Assembly: GCA_902803675.1 (NCBI GenBank)
Contig: CADCQZ010000076.1
Span: 1-13,463, forward strand
Origin: an uncultured Eubacteriales bacterium
Lineage (GTDB): Bacteria > Bacillota_A > Clostridia > Christensenellales > Aristaeellaceae
Direction of reading: 5' to 3'
DNA: 13,463 nt
Below the pieces are notes generated by a model. The model was not told the DNA's origin and searched no databases. It saw only the letters and a program-made list of their open reading frames with translations. The translations under genes were made by a program, and so were the position numbers. Of this stretch, positions 7,083-13,463 are shown piece by piece (within the stretch, counting starts at the first letter, position 1; every line of letters starts with the position of its first letter).

Positions 7083-7451
7083 TTATTTCAGAACGCAGAG
7101 AACGTCTCCGGAATTGACCGACGCGCCTTTGGCGGTCAGGATCTGCACGATCTCGCCGTCCTTGGGGCTGACGATCTCGTTTTCCATTTTCATGGCCTCC
7201 AGCAGCATCAGCACCTGGCCGTTCCTGACCTTTTCACCCTCGGAGACCTTGATCTCCAGGATCGTGCCGGGCATGGGAGCCTTGACGGTCTCGCCGGAAG
7301 CGACAGCCTTGGGGGCCGCTGCCTTGACGGGAGCCTTGGGAGCGGGCGCCGCCTGCTTCGGCGCTTTGGGCTGATCGGCACCGTCGTTATAAACTTCTTC
7401 GACCTCTACCGCGTAAGCGACTCCGTTGACAGTGATACTGAACTGACGCAT
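7083..7451 (-). CDS. Biotin carboxyl carrier protein (decarboxylase gamma-type, GcdC/MmdC-like)
   Basis: A 122-residue biotin carrier that shuttles CO2 as carboxybiotin from the carboxyltransferases to the membrane subunit. It has an N-terminal beta-rich segment (residues 1-20, FSITVNGVAYAVEVEEV), a Pro/Ala/Lys linker of about 25 residues (27-51) that gives reach, and a biotinyl domain (55-122). The biotinylation motif is EAMKMEN, with K88 as the attachment lysine, and PMPGT at 59-63 is the usual start of the fold. The sequence resembles the biotin tail of longer OadA proteins split off as its own gene, matching the tail-less OadA at 4168-5568. ATG 7451 has AAGGAGGA a few bases upstream. It lies between the OadG-like gene and oadB. 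No biotin ligase lies in the window, so biotin is attached by an enzyme encoded elsewhere. Confidence 0.95.
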   Translation of the reverse strand: MRQFSITVNGVAYAVEVEEVYNDGADQPKAPKQAAPAPKAPVKAAAPKAVASGETVKAPMPGTILEIKVSEGEKVRNGQVLMLLEAMKMENEIVSPKDGEIVQILTAKGASVNSGDVLCVLK

Positions 7452-7479
7452 AGTATATCCTCCTTATATAGGTCCGAAA

Positions 7480-7869
7480 TCAAATATGGCTGTATGTCTG
7501 TTCTTCCCGGCCGCTCTTCTGCCATGCCGGCGCGTTCTGGAGACGGACGATCCTGCGGACGATGAAGCCGTCCGCTTCCGTATCTCCGGTTTTCTCACCG
7601 CTGTCGAGCATGCACGCGACGGCGGCCGATATGGCCGCGATCACGCCCGGATCGATCCCGTCGAAAGCCGGCGCCTGGGGCTTGCTCTCAGGCGCGGGCG
7701 CGCCCGGCCTTTCCGCCGGCCGCGGAGCCTGATCGTGTTTCTTTTTCTTCCCGAGGAGGCCGCTGACCCTGTTGAGCAGGACGATGCACAGTATCAGGAT
7801 CACCAGCCCGGCGAATACCACGATCATGCCGATCAGGGCTGTTGACAATCCCAAAGACAGATTCTCCAT
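7480..7869 (-). CDS. OadG-family sodium pump decarboxylase subunit (gamma/delta, MmdD-like)
   Basis: A small single-pass membrane protein of the OadG/MmdD family, which anchors and assembles the biotin-dependent decarboxylase on the OadB subunit. One hydrophobic helix spans about residues 9-34, followed by a KKKK stop-transfer cluster. Next comes a Pro/Ala/Lys-rich linker (about 47-68), then a cytoplasmic segment IDPGVIAAISAAVACML and a Trp-containing C-terminal tail (RRIVRLQNAPAWQKSGR). This two-part form with the conserved tail is common in Firmicutes homologues. The start is ambiguous: ATG 7869 is 13 bases from the AAGGAGGGG that overlaps the stop of the preceding gene, while TTG 7872 just before it is 10 bases away. 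The difference is one residue. It lies 18 bases from the acyl-CoA carboxyltransferase and 28 bases from the biotin carrier. Confidence 0.88.
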   Translation of the reverse strand: MENLSLGLSTALIGMIVVFAGLVILILCIVLLNRVSGLLGKKKKHDQAPRPAERPGAPAPESKPQAPAFDGIDPGVIAAISAAVACMLDSGEKTGDTEADGFIVRRIVRLQNAPAWQKSGREEQTYSHI

Positions 7870-7887
7870 CAAAGCTGCATCCCCTCC

Positions 7888-9294
7888 TTACGGCTGGTCA
7901 GCGTGCTTACGGGGCAGATTGGCATCCCGCTTGGATACATACATCTCAAGGGCGGCGATCAGGTACTTTCTCGTATCGCGGGATTCCACCGCCTCGTCGA
8001 TCAGCGCCAGCTCCGCCGCGTTGACAGCGCTCATTTCCGCGGTATACTTCTTTTCAAGTTCCGCCCTGTCGGCGCCCTCGCTCAGGTCACCGTCATACAG
8101 GACCGCCGCGCCCACCTCGCCCGTCATGGGTGAGATCAAAGCGTTCTCCCACGCCAGGGTGTAATCCCCGTGAGCGCCGAGCACCGCGTATGATGCGCCT
8201 ACAGCCTTTCCGGTGATCACGCACATCTTCGGTGAAGTCGCTTCCGCGAGGGTGAAGCTCAGGCCCGCCAGGGCTTTGATCAGCCCGCCCTGCCCGGAGA
8301 TACCGGGCACCGCGGCGCCTTCGGAGTCCACCAGCGTGATGATGGGCAGATGGTAACAGTCGCACAGCCGCGCGAAACGGGCCGCTTTCAGGCAGGAAGC
8401 CTCATCCAGGCGTCCGCCGTCAACGTTCCTGTCGCAGGCGATGATGCCCACGCTCCTGCCGCCGATGCGGGTCAGGGCCGTCCTCAGAGCGCTGCCAAAA
8501 CCTTTGCCGGTCTCCAGGTACACGCCGCCGTCGGCCAGATCGGCGATCAGGGCGGATGCGTCGCTTCCGTCAGCCGTCAAAAGGCGGTTAAGATCCTCCC
8601 CGTCGTTGACCAAAGCGTCTTCCGCGCTGCAGCTGGGCAGATAGTCCAGGATCTCGATGGCCTTGCGTATGGCGGCCTCGTCGCTGTCGGCTGCAACGGA
8701 GCACACGCCCTGTGCCGCCATGGTCTCAGGCCCGAACACATCGTCCTTGGCCGCGTTCATCACCTGAATGCCGTGGAGCGCGATCCTGCCTTTGGGCCCC
8801 TGGATCACAAAATCGCTCAGCTGTGTCATGATCACGGCGCTGCCGCGGCATTCGCCCAGCACCAGCGCCACCATGGGACAGACACCGCTGATCCTGGCGA
8901 GCTTTTTGAATATATCGGCATAGGCCCTGATCCCCAGGACGCCTTCGTCGACCTTGACACCGGCGCTGTCCAGCATCATCACGACCGGGGTCCCGTTCAG
9001 GGCCGCCGTATCCAGGATCTTCTCGATCTTCCGGCTCTGGGATACCGTCATCGCGCCGCCGGCGGATGTATAGTCCTGCGCGAAGCAGCACACGGGCCGC
9101 ATATTGACGGTCCCGAATCCGGCGACGACATGGCTGTCCTTACGAAGCGTGTCCGTTTCCACGAAGGAGCCGGCATCGAACAGGATATCGATCCACTCCC
9201 GCGCGGTGGATTTTTGCGCCGCGTGCTGACGGTCGATCCTCTCCTGTGTGCCGGCTTTCACAGTTTGTTTCAGGTGCCGAAGACTCATGTCCAT
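7888..9294 (-). CDS. Divergent acyl-CoA carboxyltransferase (methylmalonyl-CoA decarboxylase alpha / MmdA-like)
   Basis: A biotin-dependent acyl-CoA carboxyltransferase of the crotonase-fold family that includes MmdA, PccB, GcdA and transcarboxylase 12S. It moves a carboxyl group between an acyl-CoA and biotin. The 468 residues are shorter than the usual 510-520. The N-terminal half has YTSAGGAM (75-81), LDSAGVKVDEG (109-118) and GECRGSAVIM (147-156), which correspond to family oxyanion and CoA-binding regions. The C-terminal half has KAARFARLCD (303-312), an EATSPKMCVITGKAVGASYA stretch (351-370) and a typical LPRKH end. Several strongly conserved motifs are altered: the usual DVPGFLPG reads DSEGAAVPG (323-331), and the GGAYIAM-like region reads GASYAVLG. 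The substrate (methylmalonyl-, malonyl-, glutaconyl-CoA or other) therefore cannot be assigned. ATG 9294 has GGAGG eight bases upstream. It is the first gene of the decarboxylase cluster, after a 163-base gap. Confidence 0.87.
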   Translation of the reverse strand: MDMSLRHLKQTVKAGTQERIDRQHAAQKSTAREWIDILFDAGSFVETDTLRKDSHVVAGFGTVNMRPVCCFAQDYTSAGGAMTVSQSRKIEKILDTAALNGTPVVMMLDSAGVKVDEGVLGIRAYADIFKKLARISGVCPMVALVLGECRGSAVIMTQLSDFVIQGPKGRIALHGIQVMNAAKDDVFGPETMAAQGVCSVAADSDEAAIRKAIEILDYLPSCSAEDALVNDGEDLNRLLTADGSDASALIADLADGGVYLETGKGFGSALRTALTRIGGRSVGIIACDRNVDGGRLDEASCLKAARFARLCDCYHLPIITLVDSEGAAVPGISGQGGLIKALAGLSFTLAEATSPKMCVITGKAVGASYAVLGAHGDYTLAWENALISPMTGEVGAAVLYDGDLSEGADRAELEKKYTAEMSAVNAAELALIDEAVESRDTRKYLIAALEMYVSKRDANLPRKHADQP

Positions 9295-9457
9295 GAATCA
9301 AGCCTCCATTCCGTATTATGGATCACTGTTTAAAGAAGGCATCAAACTAACCCATAATAAGATACTTCAAATATGCCGTTTTGACTACCCTTATCGATAA
9401 ATTTAATACTTTCAGCAAATCTTTGTTGCGCTGTACGCCGGCCCTTTCGGCCGCGCC
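9295..9457 (-). other. AT-rich intergenic region, probable control region of the decarboxylase operon
   Basis: This is the longest gene-free stretch and is clearly more AT-rich than the flanking genes, as expected of a promoter region. An 8-bp inverted repeat is visible: TATTATGG at 9314-9321 and CCATAATA at 9352-9359, 30 bases apart. Read on the - strand, TATTAT (9359-9354) resembles a -10 box about 60 bases before the start at 9294. I see no convincing -35 box 16-18 bases further up. A GC-rich short hairpin (CGGCC/GGCCG with loop CTTTC, around 9438-9452) follows xpt but has no T run, so no intrinsic terminator separates xpt from the operon. No riboswitch was recognised. Confidence 0.35.
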
Positions 9458-10030
9458 TTACCGGATCGTGACCTTGCCGCCCGAGATGTCATCGATGATC
9501 GCCAGGCTGACCACCTTGAGGCCCTGTTCCCTCAAGTATCTCCCGCCCTTCTGGAATCCTTTTTCCACCGCGATACCGATACCGCAGACCTCGCATTTCT
9601 GCTGCCGGCACAGGGCCATCATGCCGCGGACAGCGTTCCCGTCCGCCAGGAAATCATCCACGATCAGCACCCTGGATCCTTCCGGGAGATAGTCCTTTTC
9701 CACCCGGATGGCCACTTCCTGCTGCCTGGTGAAGGAAAAGATCCTGGTTTCGGCCACGTCATCGTTCTGCACCAGCGTCGCGCCTTTTTTGGCGAAAACC
9801 ACCGGTATCTCCCCCAGGGCCACGGCGGCCGCCAGAGCAAGAGCGATCCCGCTGGCCTCCACGGTCAGCACCAGGTCGGGGCTCTGCATGCGGAAAGCGT
9901 CCGCCAGTTCCTTCCCCATCCGCATCATGAGCCCGCTGTCTATCCGGTGGTTGAGGAAATTGTCCACCTTCACGACACCGTCGCACGGAACGGTACCCCA
10001 TTTCATGATCGCTTCCTTAAGTTCCTTCAT
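9458..10030 (-). CDS. xpt: Xanthine phosphoribosyltransferase
   Basis: Xpt joins xanthine (less well, other purines) to PRPP to make XMP in purine salvage, in the cytoplasm. At 190 residues it has the family length. Evidence includes the opening KVDNFLNHRID (21-31), the purine-binding ASGIALA region (59-65), and the PRPP-binding loop VLIVDDFLADGNA (121-133). Late motifs are GIGIAVEKGFQKGG and VVSLAIID. ATG 10030 overlaps the mnmG stop by four bases (ATGA) and has GGAGGT eight bases upstream. In Bacillus xpt leads a purine-riboswitch operon; here it is the downstream gene of an RNA-modification operon, with no space for a riboswitch of its own. Adenine phosphoribosyltransferase is the main alternative, but the Xpt-specific N-terminus argues against it. 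Confidence 0.95.
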   Translation of the reverse strand: MKELKEAIMKWGTVPCDGVVKVDNFLNHRIDSGLMMRMGKELADAFRMQSPDLVLTVEASGIALALAAAVALGEIPVVFAKKGATLVQNDDVAETRIFSFTRQQEVAIRVEKDYLPEGSRVLIVDDFLADGNAVRGMMALCRQQKCEVCGIGIAVEKGFQKGGRYLREQGLKVVSLAIIDDISGGKVTIR

Positions 10031-11832
10031 CGCAAGCCACCTCCGTTACTGTCGTTATCGGTTTTTCTGTTGTTCATGAGCCAGACCGTCAGCACCGATA
10101 TATCCGCCGGGGACACGCCGGGGATCCTGGATGCGCGGCCCAGTGTTTCCGGCCTTTGAGCGGCGAGTTTCTGCCTGGCCTCGAGCCTCAGAGCGTCCAT
10201 TTCCATATAGGGAGCGTCCTGGGGCAGGGCGTGATCCTCCATCGCTCTCATTTTCGATATCATCGCTCTTTCCCGGGTCAGATACCCTTCGTATTTGATC
10301 CGGTACTCCGCTTCCTCCACCGCCGCCGAGTCAAAGCCCGCGTCCTCAGGCATCTCGACATGGCACCCGGGCTTTCTGATCCGCTCGTCATCTCCGGAGT
10401 CACGGAGCATGCCCACGAGCCTGTCGACCTGTGCCGCTTTCCGTTCGGCCCGGCGCATCCTTTCCCCGCCGGCAAGGCCGATCTCATAGCCGATGCCCGT
10501 CAAGCGCAGGTCCGCGCTGTCCTGCCGGATGGACAGCCTGTATTCCGCCCGGCTGGTCATCATCCTGTAGGGCTCGTCCGTGCCCTTGGTGGTCAGGTCG
10601 TCGATCATCACGCCGATATAGGACGTATCCCGGGTGAAGATCACAGGGGGCTTCTCCAGGATATACCTTGCCGCGTTGATGCCGGCGGCGATCCCCTGAG
10701 CGGCCGCCTCCTCATAACCGCTGGTGCCGTTGATCTGTCCCGCGAAATACAGCCCGCCGATATCCCGGGCACCCAGGGTGTTCTTCAGTGTGAGAGAATC
10801 GATGCAGTCGTACTCGATGGCATAGGCGAACCGGGTGATGACGCAGTGTTCCAGGCCCCGGATCGATCGGTACATCGCCCACTGGACATCCTGAGGCATG
10901 GAGGTGGACATTCCCTGGATATACCATTCCGGGTGATCCATCCCTTCCGGCTCGATGAACAGCTGGTGACGATCCTTATCGGCAAAGCGGACGATCTTGG
11001 TCTCGATCGAAGGGCAGTACCGGGCCCCGACGCCGGTGATCGCGCCGGTGAACATGGGCGCGCGGTCAAGGTTCTCCCGGATGATCCGGTGGGTCTCCTC
11101 GTTGGTCCAGGTCAGGTAGCAGGGCAGCCGATTGACGATCTTCCCGTCGGTAAGATAGGAAAAGGGCCTGGCGGGCTCGTCTCCCAGCTGCACTTCCAGC
11201 GCGTCAAAATCGATGGTGCGTCCGTCCACCCGGGCCGGAGTGCCGGTCTTGTACCGCCTCAGATCAAACCCCAGATCCTTTAAACATCTGGACAGCTCAT
11301 TGGCGGGCATCAGCCCCTGAGGGCCGCCGTCATGAGCGTCTTCACCGATGATGATCCGGCTTTTCAGGTATACGCCCGTACAGATCACCGCGGCCCGGCA
11401 GGGGATCGTCTCCCCTCCCACCAGACGCACGGCGGTCACCGCTCCGTTTTTTGTTTCGACGGCCATGACCTCGCCCTGCCGGATCAAAAGATGCTCCTGG
11501 GAAAAGAGCACCCGCGTCATGCAGCTCTGGTAAGCGCGTTTATCGGTCTGTGCCCTGAGGGAATGCACGGCCGGCCCTTTTGAAAGGTTGAGCGTCCTGC
11601 TCTGCAGGGTGACCTGATCGGCCGTGAGGCCCATCTGCCCGCCCAGAGCGTCGATCTCCCGTACCAGCTGTCCCTTTCCCGTGCCGCCGACAGACGGATT
11701 GCAGGGCATCAGGGCGATGCTTTCGATATTGAGCGTCATGAGCAGTGTCTCAAGCCCCAGGCGCGCGCATGCCAGCGCGGCCTCGCAGCCCGCGTGCCCG
11801 GCGCCGACGACCACCACGTCAAATCCTGACAT
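10027..11832 (-). CDS. mnmG: tRNA uridine-5-carboxymethylaminomethyl(34) synthesis protein MnmG (GidA)
   Basis: MnmG is an FAD enzyme that, with the GTPase MnmE, installs the (carboxymethyl)aminomethyl group at C5 of wobble uridine U34 in tRNAs. The 601 residues are slightly shorter than the usual 620-630. The FAD-binding motif is VVVVGAGHAGCEAA (6-19). The two cysteines conserved in the family are present: C44 (CNPSVGGTGKG) and C273 (RYCPSIETK), the latter matching the C277 region of the E. coli protein. The C-terminal helical domain has KYEGYLTRE and SRIPGVSPADIS. The segment LSKGPAVHSLRAQTDK departs somewhat from the common SKGPAVRATRAQADR form and may mark a subgroup. ATG 11832 has AGGAGGG five bases upstream and overlaps the tlyA stop by 14 bases. 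The gene is not next to mnmE or rsmG as is usual. Confidence 0.96.
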   Translation of the reverse strand: MSGFDVVVVGAGHAGCEAALACARLGLETLLMTLNIESIALMPCNPSVGGTGKGQLVREIDALGGQMGLTADQVTLQSRTLNLSKGPAVHSLRAQTDKRAYQSCMTRVLFSQEHLLIRQGEVMAVETKNGAVTAVRLVGGETIPCRAAVICTGVYLKSRIIIGEDAHDGGPQGLMPANELSRCLKDLGFDLRRYKTGTPARVDGRTIDFDALEVQLGDEPARPFSYLTDGKIVNRLPCYLTWTNEETHRIIRENLDRAPMFTGAITGVGARYCPSIETKIVRFADKDRHQLFIEPEGMDHPEWYIQGMSTSMPQDVQWAMYRSIRGLEHCVITRFAYAIEYDCIDSLTLKNTLGARDIGGLYFAGQINGTSGYEEAAAQGIAAGINAARYILEKPPVIFTRDTSYIGVMIDDLTTKGTDEPYRMMTSRAEYRLSIRQDSADLRLTGIGYEIGLAGGERMRRAERKAAQVDRLVGMLRDSGDDERIRKPGCHVEMPEDAGFDSAAVEEAEYRIKYEGYLTRERAMISKMRAMEDHALPQDAPYMEMDALRLEARQKLAAQRPETLGRASRIPGVSPADISVLTVWLMNNRKTDNDSNGGGLR

Positions 11833-12655
11833 TCATTCCCTCCTGACCCTTCCTGTACGGGTCCAGCGCCAGCGCCTGTTCCACGGCCAAAGTGATCTCC
11901 CGGTCCATTTCATCCTCCGGCATCACGCTTCCGCCGCCCAGCCTGAGACGCATAAAAAACTCGATCGTCCCCTTGTTGCCCGTGACCGGGCTGTAGGTGA
12001 TCCCTCCGCAGCATGCCCCGTCGGATTGAAAATGCGCGCCGAGATCCTTCAGGATGGGCCGGTACGCGTCCGGAGCGATGAGGCCGGTGCGCCGGGCGAC
12101 AGGATCGTCGATCTCGAACAGGGGTTTCACAAGGCACACCAGATCTCCCTCATCATGGAGGATCGCCCTGAAATAGGGCACGGCTTTTTTAAGGGACAGA
12201 TAGCTCACGTCGATGGAGCCCACCTCGGGCCTCGGATCCAGGGCGGTCAGTTCCGGCTTTGAGATATTCGTCCTCTCCAGGTTGACGACCCGCCTGTCCT
12301 GCCTGAGAGATCCCGCCAGCTGTCCGTATCCCACGTCCACGGCATAGACCAGGCGCGCCCCTTTCTTTAAAAGGCAGTCGGTAAAGCCGCCGGTGGAAGC
12401 CCCCGCGTCGACGCACACCTTACCCTCCACCGATACGTCGAGAGCTTTCAGGGCGTGTTCGAGCTTCAGCCCGCCTTTGCCGCTGTAGGGAGGAGATACC
12501 ACCGTGACGGTGCAGTCGCCGGGCACTTTGACGTTTTTTGTCACTTTCGTCCCGTCCACCAGGATCTGGCCGGCCATCAGATACGCTTCCGCTTCCCGGA
12601 CCGTGTCGAAAAAGCCGTCGTCGATGAGTTTCTGTATCAGCTGGATCTTCGCCAT
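11819..12655 (-). CDS. tlyA: TlyA-family rRNA (cytidine-2'-O)-methyltransferase
   Basis: TlyA enzymes 2'-O-methylate cytidines of 23S rRNA (C1920) and, in some species, 16S rRNA (C1409). The 278-residue protein has an N-terminal S4 RNA-binding domain (about 1-55, with the REAEAYLMAGQILVDG signature) and a C-terminal FtsJ-type Rossmann methyltransferase. The SAM-binding motif is DAGASTGGFTDCLL (83-96). K64, D149 (SIDVSYLSL) and K177 (LVKPLFE) are consistent with the K-D-K catalytic set. I chose ATG 12655 because AGAGG lies five bases before it; GTG 12661, two codons earlier, would sit on top of that site. The binding site overlaps the stop of the upstream rluD-type gene, and the stop of tlyA overlaps mnmG, so the three are one operon. 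The first few residues differ from the common ERLDVLLVERG start, but the domain is intact. Confidence 0.94.
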   Translation of the reverse strand: MAKIQLIQKLIDDGFFDTVREAEAYLMAGQILVDGTKVTKNVKVPGDCTVTVVSPPYSGKGGLKLEHALKALDVSVEGKVCVDAGASTGGFTDCLLKKGARLVYAVDVGYGQLAGSLRQDRRVVNLERTNISKPELTALDPRPEVGSIDVSYLSLKKAVPYFRAILHDEGDLVCLVKPLFEIDDPVARRTGLIAPDAYRPILKDLGAHFQSDGACCGGITYSPVTGNKGTIEFFMRLRLGGGSVMPEDEMDREITLAVEQALALDPYRKGQEGMNVRI

Positions 12656-12660
12656 GAACA

Positions 12661-12665
12661 CCTCT
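12661..12665 (-). promoter_or_regulatory. Ribosome binding site fixing the tlyA start
   Basis: AGAGG on the - strand, five bases before ATG 12655 and overlapping the stop codon (12665-12667) of the upstream pseudouridine synthase gene. It favours ATG 12655 over the in-frame GTG 12661 and suggests translational coupling. Confidence 0.65.
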
Positions 12666-13462
12666 CAAAATGGACAGGGAGCCGTGAAAAACATTCTCTC
12701 GCGCGTGACCGGATGGGTGAATGACAGGGAAAAAGCGTGAAGCATCAGCCTGGAGGCTCTGTTCAAAGTCCCTTTCCCGTAGATGGGATCGCCCAGGACC
12801 GGATGGCCGATCGACTGCATGTGGACGCGGATCTGATGGGTCCTGCCGGTCAGGATATGCACGTCCAGGAAGCTGTCATGCCCCCGCTCCCCGATCACGG
12901 TCCACTCCGTGACCGCCTCTTTACCCATGGGATCCACGGCCATCTTCTTCCGGTCCGTCTTCGAGCGGGCGATCGGTTTGTCGATCACGCCCGACATCTG
13001 GGGCATTTTCCCCTGCACCACGGCCCGGTAGTGCTTTTCGATCTTCCTTTCGGCCAGCTGCTCGGCCAGGAAAACATGGGCCGCGTCGTTTTTGGCCACG
13101 AGCATCACGCCGCTGGTATCCTTGTCCAGACGGTGGACGATGCCGGGCCGCATCTCACCCCCGATGCCCGACAGGCCGGACAGATGGAACAACAGGGAAT
13201 TGACCAGGGTGTGGTCGGGATTCCCGGCCGCGGGATGCACCACCATGCCGGAAGGCTTCACGATCACGGCGAGGCTGTCATCCTCGTACAGGATCTCCAG
13301 GGGGATGTCCTCCGGTTCGGCGGCACCGGATACGGTCTCCGGCACCAGGATCACGATCCTGTCGCCGCTCTCCGTCCGGTAGGATGTTTTCGTGACCGCC
13401 CTGCCGTTGACGCATACCGCCCCGTCGGCGATCCATTTCCCGATGCGGCTTCGGCTGTATCC
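12665..13462 (-). CDS. RluA/RluD-family 23S rRNA pseudouridine synthase (5' end outside window)
   Basis: This enzyme isomerises uridines to pseudouridine in 23S rRNA. The frame is open to the right edge, so the true start lies outside the window and the GTG at 13354 is internal. The visible part is about 265 residues. It begins in an S4 RNA-binding domain (YSRSRIGKWIADGAVCVNGR), as in RluD and unlike single-domain RluA. Next come the beta strand VIVKPSGMVVHPA and the catalytic motif HRLDKDTSG, with the nucleophile Asp encoded at 13124-13126. LTGRTHQIRVHMQSIGHPVLGDPIYG and a final FTAPCPF segment complete the usual fold. It ends nine bases before tlyA, with which it shares its stop/ribosome-binding-site region. 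In Firmicutes this type of gene often follows lspA, which could lie just beyond the edge. RluD is likeliest, but several paralogues share these motifs, so no symbol is given. Confidence 0.94.
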   Translation of the reverse strand, partial: GYSRSRIGKWIADGAVCVNGRAVTKTSYRTESGDRIVILVPETVSGAAEPEDIPLEILYEDDSLAVIVKPSGMVVHPAAGNPDHTLVNSLLFHLSGLSGIGGEMRPGIVHRLDKDTSGVMLVAKNDAAHVFLAEQLAERKIEKHYRAVVQGKMPQMSGVIDKPIARSKTDRKKMAVDPMGKEAVTEWTVIGERGHDSFLDVHILTGRTHQIRVHMQSIGHPVLGDPIYGKGTLNRASRLMLHAFSLSFTHPVTRERMFFTAPCPF

Positions 13463-13463
13463 C

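Noticed and set aside
8350..9333. A 327-codon open frame on the + strand opposite the acyl-CoA carboxyltransferase
   Set aside because: Antisense shadow with no ribosome binding site and no domain; the - strand gene has clear family motifs throughout.
9381..9407. Possible + strand promoter TTGACT with TTTAAT 15 bases further on
   Set aside because: The spacing is too short and it would point into xpt antisense. The match is weak in AT-rich DNA.
9438..9452. GC-rich hairpin after xpt as an intrinsic terminator
   Set aside because: The stem is only five pairs and no T run follows on the - strand.
10156..11283. A 375-codon open frame on the + strand inside mnmG
   Set aside because: Fully antisense to a certain gene, with unnatural composition.
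12665..13354. GTG 13354 as the start of the pseudouridine synthase
   Set aside because: The frame continues upstream to the window edge and encodes an S4 domain typical of RluD, so the start lies outside.

Overview
The window is a dense, G+C-rich bacterial chromosome segment, most likely from an anaerobic member of the Firmicutes (class Clostridia). The reasons are strong AAGGAGG-type ribosome binding sites, tight gene packing with ATGA stop/start overlaps, the rsmD-coaD pair followed by a coiled-coil gene, and a sodium-pump decarboxylase cluster with a stand-alone biotin carrier. This placement is inferred from style and gene content; no rRNA or other taxonomic marker is present. There is no sign of phage, insertion sequence, CRISPR array, tRNA or rRNA. 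No gene-free stretch exceeds 300 bases; the longest is 163 bases (9295-9457).

Layout, left to right. The + strand carries only the 3' end of a DEAD-box RNA helicase (2-427). It faces everything else across a hairpin terminator (474-507). All other genes lie on the - strand and read right to left. From the right edge they are: rluD-type pseudouridine synthase (5' end outside the window), tlyA, mnmG and xpt; then a 163-base gap; then an acyl-CoA carboxyltransferase, an OadG-like subunit, a biotin carrier, oadB and an oadA without a biotin domain; then alr, an unrecognised membrane protein, rsmD, coaD and a coiled-coil protein.

How the genes work together. The five genes 4168-9294 form a biotin-dependent, sodium-translocating decarboxylase or transcarboxylase system. 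Two different carboxyltransferases, one of the acyl-CoA type and one of the pyruvate/oxaloacetate type, share a single biotin carrier and one membrane pump. That would let carboxyl groups move between an acyl-CoA, pyruvate/oxaloacetate and the Na+ pump. The flanking genes are housekeeping: RNA modification (rluD, tlyA, mnmG, rsmD), purine salvage (xpt), cell-wall precursor supply (alr) and coenzyme A synthesis (coaD).

The most interesting items are the dual-carboxyltransferase pump operon, its divergent acyl-CoA subunit, the enlarged periplasmic/loop region of OadB, the regular 11-residue repeats of the coiled-coil protein, and mnmG sitting in a tlyA-mnmG-xpt operon rather than beside mnmE. 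None clearly amounts to a wholly new system.
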